This document shows, in pieces, positions 52,924 through 59,088 of a stretch of 59,088 nucleotides of DNA (within the stretch, counting starts at the first letter, position 1; the number at the start of each line of letters is the position of its first letter). Source of the DNA: Pseudomonadota bacterium (lineage in GTDB: Bacteria; Pseudomonadota; Gammaproteobacteria; Steroidobacterales; Steroidobacteraceae); assembly GCA_003242685.1 (NCBI GenBank), contig QGVD01000016.1, positions 1 to 59,088 of the forward strand. Reading direction: 5' to 3'. The notes beneath the pieces were generated by a model. That model was not told the origin of the DNA and ran no database searches. It saw only the letters and a list, made by a program, of their open reading frames with translations. Made by a program: the position numbers and the translations under genes.

Positions 52924-53415
52924 TCAGCTCGTCGACGTGGTCGTCCGGATGGGTATCCTGGAGGTCGAGGTCCTGAACTCCCGATCAAGGCCCGTCAGAC
53001 GAAGCGGTGTGTTGTCGAGGCCCGCGAGCTGCGCGAGCGTCACCTCGTGCAGTGAGCGGAGGATCGCGAGGTTCACGCGCTGCCACGCGCGTCCGACCCT
53101 GCAGGTCTGCTCGATGCCGCAGTGGCCGTTTCCCGCGGCGCAGTCTGTGAGCGCGAGCGGGCCCTCGAGCGCATCGAGAATTGCCGCGGCACTGATCTCG
53201 CCCGCGGGGCGGGCGAGCTGATAGCCGCCGTGCAGGCCGCGGGTGGAGGTCACCAGTCCCGCCCGATGGAGCTGCTTGAGGAGCTTGCTCACCGTGGGCG
53301 CGGCAATGCGTGTGCGCTCCGCGAGCGCCGTGGCGGTCTGCACGCGCGTCGGCTCCTCTGCCAGCGTGGCGAGGAGCACCGTGGCGTAGTCGGTCAGGCG
53401 GCTGATGCGCAGCAT
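52924..53415 (-). CDS. Rrf2-family transcriptional regulator of the suf operon
   Basis: The 163-residue protein has the Rrf2 winged helix (about 1-70, RISRLTDYATVLLATLA, APTVSKLLKQLHRAGLV, RGLHGGYQLARP). Three cysteines follow at 92, 99 and 105 (DCAAGNGHCGIEQTC), spaced like the [2Fe-2S]-binding Cys of IscR but with one extra residue in the first gap. It probably senses Fe-S status and represses the suf operon it leads. An IscR-like palindrome overlaps its own -10. The Ser/Thr-rich C-terminal tail (about 148-163) is unusual. Confidence 0.94.
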   Translation of the reverse strand: MLRISRLTDYATVLLATLAEEPTRVQTATALAERTRIAAPTVSKLLKQLHRAGLVTSTRGLHGGYQLARPAGEISAAAILDALEGPLALTDCAAGNGHCGIEQTCRVGRAWQRVNLAILRSLHEVTLAQLAGLDNTPLRLTGLDREFRTSTSRIPIRTTTSTS

Positions 53416-53437
53416 TTCCGTGGCCTCTCTGAAGTAG

Positions 53438-53450
53438 GACTATTTTAGTG
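53438..53450. promoter_or_regulatory. Rrf2/IscR-like operator of the suf operon
   Basis: GACTATTTTAGTG matches the core of the IscR type 1 site (GACT-RWWWY-AGTC) with one mismatch at the last base. It contains the perfect dyad ACTA-TTT-TAGT. It covers the -10 hexamer on the minus strand, fitting repression by the adjacent Rrf2 protein. Confidence 0.6.
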
Positions 53451-53470
53451 CTAATTTGGGGTCGGACCAA
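53442..53470 (-). promoter_or_regulatory. Promoter of the suf operon
   Basis: On the minus strand, TTGGTC (53465-53470), a 17-base spacer and TAAAAT (53442-53447) form a good sigma-70 promoter. The start would lie about 20 bases before the regulator ATG at 53415. AGAGAGG serves as ribosome binding site. Confidence 0.65.
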
Positions 53471-53603
53471 GCGCCGTCGGCGGCATGACCGTCCTCCGCG
53501 GCGGCGTGGGTACCCGATTTGCTATGCTTGTCGTACTAGAACGTCCTGCGCGGCGCGGGAGGGAGCTTCCGCGACCGTGTGATCCATCAGTCGGAGGAAT
53601 GAC

Positions 53604-54626
53604 ATGAATCGCAGCGAGCTCGCGCGAACGGCAAGCGAGATGGTGGCGAAGGGCAAGGGAATTCTTGCAGCTGACGAGAGCACGGGCACCATCAAGAAGC
53701 GGTTCGACAGCATCAAGCTGGAGTCGACGGAGGAGAACCGCCGCAGCTATCGCGAGTTGCTGTTCACGACGCCCGGTGCGGCCGAGTCGATCAGCGGCGT
53801 CATCCTCTTCGACGAGACGATCCGCCAGAAGACGCGGGACGGCGTACCCTTCCCGGAGTACCTGAGCAAGCAGGGCATCATCCCGGGCATCAAGGTCGAC
53901 ACGGGTGCGAAGCCTCTCGCGGGTTTCCCGGGTGAGACCATCACCGAGGGTCTCGACGGGCTGCGCGACCGCCTGACGGAGTACCGCAAGCTCGGCGCAC
54001 GCTTCGCGAAGTGGCGTGCCGTCATCGACATCGGACCGGGGATCCCGACGACGTTCGCGATCGAGGCGAATGCGCACGCGCTCGCGCGCTATGCGGCGCT
54101 GTGCCAGGAGCAGGACATCGTTCCGATCGTCGAGCCCGAGGTCCTGATGGACGGCGACCACTCGATCGAGCGCTGCGAGGAAGTGACGGGAGCCGTGCTG
54201 CAGGCCGTGTTCGCCCAGCTCCATGCGCACCGGATCTACTTCGAAGGCATGGTGCTCAAGCCCAACATGGTGATCTCGGGCAAGAAGGCGGCGAACCGGG
54301 CGAGCCCGGAGCAGGTCGCCGAGGCGACCGTGCGCTGCCTCAAGCGCTATGTGCCGGCCGCCGTGCCCGGCATCGCGTTCCTGTCGGGCGGTCAGTCGGA
54401 GACCGAGGCGACGCTCCATCTGTCGCTGATCAACCAGCTCGGTCCCCTGCCGTGGAATCTCACGTTCAGCTACGGACGTGCGCTGCAGGAGTCCGCGCTC
54501 AAGACCTGGGCCGGCAATCCTGCGAACTTCCAGGCCGCGCAGAAAGAGTTCGCCAAGCGGGCGAAGCTCAACGGTCTCGCGACCACCGGCCGCTATACGC
54601 TCGAGATGGAGAAGCAGGCCGCCTGA
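53604..54626 (+). CDS. Fructose-bisphosphate aldolase, class I (vertebrate/plant type)
   Basis: This Schiff-base aldolase splits fructose 1,6-bisphosphate to two trioses. The 340 residues match the eukaryote-like class I family: ILAADESTGTIKKRFDSI near the N-terminus, KWRAVIDIG, EPEVLMDGDH, the Schiff-base Lys in MVLKPNMV, and FLSGGQSETEATLHL. The C-terminus ends EMEKQAA rather than with the Tyr seen in animals. The ribosome binding site GGAGG is strong. Bacterial members occur in some gammaproteobacteria. It precedes mlaF by 18 bases, likely by chance. Confidence 0.95.
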   Translation: MNRSELARTASEMVAKGKGILAADESTGTIKKRFDSIKLESTEENRRSYRELLFTTPGAAESISGVILFDETIRQKTRDGVPFPEYLSKQGIIPGIKVDTGAKPLAGFPGETITEGLDGLRDRLTEYRKLGARFAKWRAVIDIGPGIPTTFAIEANAHALARYAALCQEQDIVPIVEPEVLMDGDHSIERCEEVTGAVLQAVFAQLHAHRIYFEGMVLKPNMVISGKKAANRASPEQVAEATVRCLKRYVPAAVPGIAFLSGGQSETEATLHLSLINQLGPLPWNLTFSYGRALQESALKTWAGNPANFQAAQKEFAKRAKLNGLATTGRYTLEMEKQAA

Positions 54627-54644
54627 CGGCGGTACATTCCCGGC

Positions 54645-55490
54645 GTGGCAGCTCCGGAGCCGCTTCACAATGCGTCGGCGGCGCCTGCCGACGATGCAGT
54701 GGTCGACGTGCGCGACGTGCATTACGCCGTCGCGCAGCGACCCGTTTTCCGTGGCCTCAGCCTTCGGGTGAGACGGGGCCGCATCACGGCCATCATGGGG
54801 CCGAGCGGCACCGGCAAGACGACGCTCCTCAGGCTCATTACCGCGCAGATCGCGCCCGACAGGGGCCAGGTCCTCGTGTGGGGCCGCGATCTCGCGCAGC
54901 TCGGGTCTTCCGAGGTCTTCGCCCTGCGCAAGCGCATGGGCATGCTCTTTCAGAACGGTGCGCTGCTCACCGATCTCGACGTGTTCGAGAACGTGGCCTT
55001 TCCGCTGCGTGAGCACACCGATCTGCCGGAGCCGCTGATCCGTGAGCTCGTGCTCACCAAGCTCCATGCGGTGGGTCTTCGGGGCGCGGCGCGGCTGATG
55101 CCTTCGGAGCTCTCGGGAGGCATGGCGCGGCGCGTCGCGCTGGCGCGTGCCATCGTCATGGACCCGGAGATCCTGATCTATGACGAGCCCTTCGCCGGGC
55201 TCGATCCCATCTCGATGGGCATGATCATGCGCCTCATCCGCGACCTGAACGAGGGGCTCGGCATCACGAGCATCGTGGTGTCCCACGACGTGCACGAGCT
55301 CGCGGAGCTCGCGCACGACAGCTATCTGCTGTCGGAAGGCCGCGTCGTCGCGGCAGGTACGCCGCGCGAGCTGCGCGAGGATCCTTCCGACGTCGTGCGG
55401 CAGTTCATGAACGGACTGCCCGATGGGCCCGTGCCGTTCCACTATCCGGCGCCGGACTACTACGCCCAGCTGCTCGGTGAGACGCCGTGA
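54645..55490 (+). CDS. mlaF: Phospholipid transport ATP-binding protein MlaF
   Basis: MlaF is the ATPase of the MlaFEDB complex that moves phospholipids between the inner membrane and the periplasmic carrier MlaC. The 281-residue product shows Walker A GPSGTGKTT, the Q-loop MLFQNGALL, the signature LSGGMARRVALARAI, Walker B ILIYDEPFAGLDP and the H-loop SHDV. It starts with GTG at 54645. A four-base GTGA overlap couples it to mlaE. Confidence 0.95.
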   Translation: MAAPEPLHNASAAPADDAVVDVRDVHYAVAQRPVFRGLSLRVRRGRITAIMGPSGTGKTTLLRLITAQIAPDRGQVLVWGRDLAQLGSSEVFALRKRMGMLFQNGALLTDLDVFENVAFPLREHTDLPEPLIRELVLTKLHAVGLRGAARLMPSELSGGMARRVALARAIVMDPEILIYDEPFAGLDPISMGMIMRLIRDLNEGLGITSIVVSHDVHELAELAHDSYLLSEGRVVAAGTPRELREDPSDVVRQFMNGLPDGPVPFHYPAPDYYAQLLGETP

Positions 55491-56248
55491 GCAGCCGGTC
55501 CGAAATCTCCCTGCTCGGGCCCGTGCAGCGCATCGGCGCGGTCACCGTGTTCCTCGTACGCATCCTCGCGCAGTGCGGGCCTGCGCTCGCGCGCCCGGGT
55601 CTCATCGTCCAGCAGATCTACAACGCGGGTGCGCGCTCGGTGATCATCATCATGCTGTCGGGTCTCTTCGTCGGCATGGTGCTCGGGTTGCAGGGCTTCG
55701 ATCTCCTGCAGCGCTTCGGATCCGAGGATGCGCTCGGCATGGCCGCCGCGCTCGGTCTGCTGAAGGAGCTCGGGCCCGTGGTCACGGCGCTGCTCTTCGC
55801 CGGCCGCGCGGGTACCGCGCTCACTTCCGAGATCGGGCTCATGCGCGCGACCGATCAGCTCACGGCGATGCAGATCATGGCGGTCGATCCGCTGCGCTAC
55901 GTGGTCGCGCCGCGCTTCCTGGGCGGCGTGATCGCGATGCCGCTGCTCGCGGCCGTCTTCAACATCATCGGTCTCTTCGGTGCGCAGCTCGTCGGCGTGC
56001 AGCTCATGGGCGTCGACTCCGGTGCCTTCTGGTCCCAGATGCAGTCGGCGGTGGAGATCGACGACGCCATCGAGGGCATCATCAAGAGCGGCGTGTTCGG
56101 TGTGGCATGCAGCCTGATCGCCGTGTACGAGGGCTATCATGCGGACGCGACCGCCGAAGGAGTGGGGCTCGCCACGACCCGTACGGTGGTCGCCTCATCG
56201 GTGCTCACGCTGCTCCTCGATTACGTGCTCACCGCGTTCTTCCTGTAG
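55487..56248 (+). CDS. mlaE: Phospholipid transport permease MlaE
   Basis: MlaE is the membrane core of the Mla transporter. The 253-residue protein has about five or six hydrophobic segments and the family motifs GMVLGLQGFDLLQRFG, LKELGPVVTALLFAGRAGTALTSEIG (in part), and VRGVACS-like FGVACSLIAVYEGYHADATAEGVG (in part) near the C-terminus. It starts with GTG inside mlaF and is followed by mlaD after 12 bases. Confidence 0.95.
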   Translation: MSSRSEISLLGPVQRIGAVTVFLVRILAQCGPALARPGLIVQQIYNAGARSVIIIMLSGLFVGMVLGLQGFDLLQRFGSEDALGMAAALGLLKELGPVVTALLFAGRAGTALTSEIGLMRATDQLTAMQIMAVDPLRYVVAPRFLGGVIAMPLLAAVFNIIGLFGAQLVGVQLMGVDSGAFWSQMQSAVEIDDAIEGIIKSGVFGVACSLIAVYEGYHADATAEGVGLATTRTVVASSVLTLLLDYVLTAFFL

Positions 56249-56260
56249 GCGGGGAAATCC

Positions 56261-56776
56261 ATGCGACCCAATCGGACACTCGAGCTCGGAACCGGCTTCT
56301 TCGTGCTGCTCGGTTTCGCGGCGCTCTTCTTCCTCACCACCCAGCTTCCCGGAAGCGGGCTCAGGCTGGCAGACGGCAAGGGTTATGTCGTCACGGCCGA
56401 GTTCACCAATGTCGGGGACCTGCAGCGCGGCGCGCCGGTCACGATGGCGGGTGTGCGCATCGGCGAAGTGGAGTCCATCCGCTTCGATCCGCAGCAGTTC
56501 AAGGCGGTGGTCACGATGCGGATCGCGCCCGAATTCGACCAGATCCCCGACGATAGCGACGCGAGCATCCAGACTCAGGGGCTCCTTGGCGGCAAGTACA
56601 TCGCCATCGGGCCGGGCGGCTCGGAAACCTACCTCACGGACGGCAGTCGAATCGAATTCACGCAGCCCGCGCTCGTGCTCGAGAATCTGGTGAACCAGCT
56701 CTTCGCCCGCCTCGCGGGCGGAAGCCGCGAAGAGGGCGGGGACGGAAAGGGATCGACGGAGGAGAAGACCCCATGA
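56261..56776 (+). CDS. mlaD: Phospholipid-binding MCE protein MlaD
   Basis: MlaD forms a hexameric ring on the periplasmic face that passes lipid to MlaC. The 171-residue protein has one N-terminal transmembrane segment (about 11-28, FFVLLGFAALFFLTTQL), an MCE domain (about 38-118, with FTNVGDLQRGAPVTMAGVRIG and GLLGGKYIAIGPGG) and a short charged C-terminal tail. It shares ATGA with mlaC. Confidence 0.95.
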   Translation: MRPNRTLELGTGFFVLLGFAALFFLTTQLPGSGLRLADGKGYVVTAEFTNVGDLQRGAPVTMAGVRIGEVESIRFDPQQFKAVVTMRIAPEFDQIPDDSDASIQTQGLLGGKYIAIGPGGSETYLTDGSRIEFTQPALVLENLVNQLFARLAGGSREEGGDGKGSTEEKTP

Positions 56777-57411
56777 GAACGCTCACGATGCGGAGGCTCA
56801 CGGCAGGCTTCCTCGCAGCTCTGTGGATGGCGGCTGCGGGCGGATCGCTCGCGGCGGAAGCGTCGGAGAAGGGCCCGACGGAAGTGGTGGAGAGCGCCGC
56901 TCGGGCGATTCTCGAGGAGCTCGACGCCAATCGCGCGGAGTACCGCAAGGATCCCTCGAAAGTGCGGGCGCTCGTCGACAAGTATCTGCTGCCGCACTTC
57001 GATACGGACTACGCGGCGCGCCTGGTGCTGGGACGGCATTGGCGCACGGCGACGCCGGAGCAGCGCGAGCGCTTCGTGCAGGCGTTCTACAAGTCGATGC
57101 TCGACAATTACGGCTCGGCGCTGGTGGACTTCACCGGCGATCGGCTGCGGATCCTGCCCTCGAAGACGGATCCCAACGCGGATCGCGCGACGGTGCGCAC
57201 CGAAGTGGTGCGCAGCGACGGCTCGCGCATTCCCGTCAACTACAGCCTGCGCAAGACGCCCGAGGGCTGGAAGGCCTGGGACGTCACGATCGAGGGCATC
57301 AGCTACGTGAAGAGCTTCCGCGACGACTTCGGGGCCGAGATCGACCAGAAGGGCCTCGACGCGGTGATCGAGCGTCTCGAGAAGGGCGGCAAGCCCGCAT
57401 CGGCTGCATGA
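56773..57411 (+). CDS. mlaC: Periplasmic phospholipid carrier MlaC
   Basis: MlaC shuttles phospholipid between MlaA at the outer membrane and MlaFEDB. The 212-residue protein has a signal peptide (about 1-27, LTAGFLAALWMAAAGGSLAAEA with Ala-x-Ala), then the Tol-Tol-Ttg2 fold with LPHFDTDYAARLVLGRHWR, QRERFVQAFYKSMLDNYGSAL and WKAWDVTIEGISYVKSFRDDF (in part). It overlaps mlaD and mlaB by four bases each (ATGA). Confidence 0.95.
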   Translation: MRTLTMRRLTAGFLAALWMAAAGGSLAAEASEKGPTEVVESAARAILEELDANRAEYRKDPSKVRALVDKYLLPHFDTDYAARLVLGRHWRTATPEQRERFVQAFYKSMLDNYGSALVDFTGDRLRILPSKTDPNADRATVRTEVVRSDGSRIPVNYSLRKTPEGWKAWDVTIEGISYVKSFRDDFGAEIDQKGLDAVIERLEKGGKPASAA

Positions 57412-57776
57412 GCCCGAGGGCGCGGCGCAACGTCCCCGGCCTCGGCGTCGAGGTCCTGGAGACCTCCCCGGGACGATTCGAAGTCCGCGGTGCGCTGACG
57501 TTCGCTACGGCGCGTCGCGCGCGCGAAGCAGGTCTGCGCGCGTTCGAGGCGAGCGGCGCACAGCGGCTTTCGATCGGGTGCGGCGGCGTCACGGCGGCGG
57601 ACAGCGCGGGGCTTGCGGTCCTGCTCGACTGGCTCGCGTTCGCGCGCCGAAAGGGGCGCGAGATGCGCTTCACCGAGATTCCTTCCGAGATCCGCGCCGT
57701 CGCGCGCATCAGCGAAGTGGAGCCGCTGCTCGAGGGCACGGCCGCGGCGCCGCGAGACGGCGCGTCCGGTAGCTGA
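57408..57776 (+). CDS. mlaB: STAS-domain protein MlaB
   Basis: MlaB binds MlaF in the cytoplasm and is needed for transporter assembly and activity. The 122-residue product is a STAS domain with the key Ser/Asp motif AADSAGLAVLLDWL. It starts in an ATGA overlap with the mlaC stop. It ends the mla operon and converges with mlaA, 28 bases apart. Confidence 0.9.
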   Translation: MSPRARRNVPGLGVEVLETSPGRFEVRGALTFATARRAREAGLRAFEASGAQRLSIGCGGVTAADSAGLAVLLDWLAFARRKGREMRFTEIPSEIRAVARISEVEPLLEGTAAAPRDGASGS

Positions 57777-57804
57777 CCCGCCGCAGCTCACCTGCCGCGG
57801 ACCG

Positions 57805-58560
57805 CTACTCCTGCGGCTCGGGCTCGGACTCTTCCTCGAGCTCCTTCAGCAGCTCGTCCTCGATCGATTCCTCGGGGACGTCACCGTCGCGCACGAGGTA
57901 CTCGCGCCTCTGCAGATAGGCGTTGCGCACGAAAGCGTACCGGTCGAAAGCGCGGTCCAGTGCGGCATCGGCGTCGAGGAGCCGTGCGCGCGTATCCACC
58001 ACGCGCAGCGCGAGGATGCTGTAGCGGACGGCGTCCCGCTCGATGTAGTTGCGCGGATCGGAATACTCGTCCGCGATCCGACCGATGCCGTCACGCACGG
58101 TCGATGGACCCAGAAACGGCAGCATCAGATAAGGGCCCGGGGGCACGCCCCAGACGCCGAGCGTCTGCCCGAAGTCCTCGTCGTTCTCCTCGAGTCCCAC
58201 GGCGGTGGCCGGATCGAACACGCCGGCGACTCCAAGGGTGGTGTTGAGAAGAAACCGCCCGGTATCGCGTGCCGCCGCAGCAAACTTGCCCTGCAGCAGA
58301 TCGTTCACGATCACGATGGGGTAGGTGATGTTGTCCATGAAGTTGGACACGCCGGTCTCGACGGGATCCGGCGTCACCCTGCGGTAGGCGCGGGCGACGG
58401 GTCTCGCGACCGTCCGATCGACCGCGTCGTTGAACCTGAACACGGCACGATTGACGCGCTCGAACGGATCACGGGGATCGGTGCGTCCCGAAGGCGTTGA
58501 AGCACAGCCGGTCACGAGCAGGCAGCACAAGGCGAGCGCGACGGTCAGCGTTCGATTCAT
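57805..58560 (-). CDS. mlaA: Outer-membrane lipoprotein MlaA (VacJ)
   Basis: MlaA removes phospholipids from the outer leaflet of the outer membrane with OmpC-like porins. From the ATG at 58560 it has 251 residues. It has a lipoprotein signal with lipobox LVTGC, the family start DPFERVNRAVFRFND, and GVWGVPPGPYLMLPFLGPSTVRD (in part). The C-terminus is acidic with many Glu residues. A possible -10 TACAAT lies at 58594-58599 (minus strand). In this genome mlaA is convergent to mlaFEDCB, so the pathway is complete at one locus. Confidence 0.95.
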   Translation of the reverse strand: MNRTLTVALALCCLLVTGCASTPSGRTDPRDPFERVNRAVFRFNDAVDRTVARPVARAYRRVTPDPVETGVSNFMDNITYPIVIVNDLLQGKFAAAARDTGRFLLNTTLGVAGVFDPATAVGLEENDEDFGQTLGVWGVPPGPYLMLPFLGPSTVRDGIGRIADEYSDPRNYIERDAVRYSILALRVVDTRARLLDADAALDRAFDRYAFVRNAYLQRREYLVRDGDVPEESIEDELLKELEEESEPEPQE

Positions 58561-58642
58561 GGCGCAGCGATCGGCAGTCAAAAAGGGACGCGGATTGTAG
58601 CAGTCCTGCTCCTCCGGGCGACCGCTGTCGCGAGCCGCCGAC

Positions 58643-59088
58643 TCAGCGTTCGTGGTCCGAGGAACGCATGCGGCGCGGCTGGTTCGCACGCGCCTCGCGC
58701 AGCATCTCGAGGCGCGCCTCGAAGCGCTGGCGCTGCACGGGGGTGAGGTTCGGCACCGCGAGCGCCAGCTCGAGCTGCTGCATGGCGAGCGGTAGATCCC
58801 CGCTCGCGATGTGGTACTCGGCCATGTAGTAGTACGCGTCCGCGATGTCGCCGGCGGCGCTCGCCGCGAGCGCGGTGAGACGGATCTGATCGGGCGTCGG
58901 CGGCACGTTGTTGAAGAGATCGAGCAGCAGCGCGTGCGCCTTCTTCGCGTCGCCCATGCGCATGAGCGCTTCCGCGTACCGTACGGTGATGGGTACGTTG
59001 CGCGGCGAGAGCGTGATCGCGCGCTCGAAGGTCGCGATCGCGTCGTTCGTGAGCCCCGCCGCCATCTGCGCCTGGCCGCGTTCGATAC
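58643..59088 (-). CDS. TPR protein, C-terminal part (possible BepA-like M48 protease)
   Basis: The gene begins beyond the right edge of the window; about 148 C-terminal residues are visible. They form tetratricopeptide repeats, such as DAIATFERAITLSPRNVPI and DAYYYMAEYHIASGDLPLA, ending with NLTPVQRQRFEARLEMLRE and a short basic tail. This matches the C-terminal TPR part of BepA/YfgC-type periplasmic M48 metalloproteases that assist LptD assembly, but the protease domain is outside the window, so it stays tentative. Confidence 0.75.
   Translation of the reverse strand, partial: IERGQAQMAAGLTNDAIATFERAITLSPRNVPITVRYAEALMRMGDAKKAHALLLDLFNNVPPTPDQIRLTALAASAAGDIADAYYYMAEYHIASGDLPLAMQQLELALAVPNLTPVQRQRFEARLEMLREARANQPRRMRSSDHER

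Overview
The window is a dense, GC-rich bacterial chromosome segment of about 59 kb. It carries roughly 60 protein genes, one tRNA gene and very little intergenic DNA. The core gene order is typical of gammaproteobacteria: nnrD-tsaE-ami-mutL-miaA-hfq-hflX-hflK-hflC-(DUF2065)-purA, then rnr-rlmB-rpsF-rpsR-rplI-dnaB-alr, radA, ffh, rpsP-rimM-trmD-rplS, a suf operon, and mlaFEDCB with mlaA. The high GC, a MutL with the endonuclease motif, a large TonB-dependent receptor with an LQEVVVTAQ start, a Rrf2-led suf operon with SufU, and a eukaryote-like class I aldolase suggest a free-living member of a deep gammaproteobacterial lineage (Steroidobacteraceae, Nevskiales or Xanthomonadales-like). I cannot fix the family from sequence alone.

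Layout. Positions 1-10346 (plus strand) form the conserved cell-wall, repair, RNA and protease block from nnrD to purA. Positions 10357-20219 form an accessory block placed between purA and rnr. It holds a secreted PQQ-type sugar dehydrogenase divergent from a TonB-dependent receptor; a minus-strand operon of diheme cytochrome c, triheme cytochrome c, MgtC-like membrane protein and an unknown lipoprotein; a Tat-signal short-chain dehydrogenase with a polyproline insert; and a tandem universal stress protein. A tRNA-Leu(CAG) at 20285-20369 (minus) bounds this block. Its consensus-like promoter abuts the TTG start of rnr.

Positions 20445-27065 carry RNase R, RlmB, ribosomal proteins S6, S18 and L9, DnaB and alanine racemase. 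An FHA/PP2C pair (27137-28686, minus) lies next, followed by radA, a CNNM-type CBS protein, ffh, the rpsP operon and sppA. Positions 37262-46270 are rich in amino-acid catabolism: threonine (tdh, kbl), proline (putA) and serine (sdaA), interspersed with hslR, a queuosine-precursor transporter and a CnoX-like thioredoxin. Positions 46267-53415 (minus) form one tightly packed iron-sulfur operon: Rrf2 regulator, sufB, C, D, S, U, a SufT-like protein, a Rieske ferredoxin and sixA. Its promoter contains an IscR-like palindrome overlapping the -10. Positions 53604-59088 hold class I aldolase, the Mla phospholipid-transport operon, convergent mlaA, and the C-terminus of a TPR protein.

Most of the window is conventional. 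The best leads are the promoter of the TonB receptor, with a palindrome exactly between -35 and -10 and two more dyads around it; the cytochrome c/MgtC/lipoprotein operon; the Tat-exported polyproline SDR; the suf operator and its unusual 3' extension to Rieske and SixA; the non-canonical start of rimM; and the 71-base trmD/rplS overlap. I found no integrase, transposase, CRISPR array, toxin-antitoxin pair or evident defence system.
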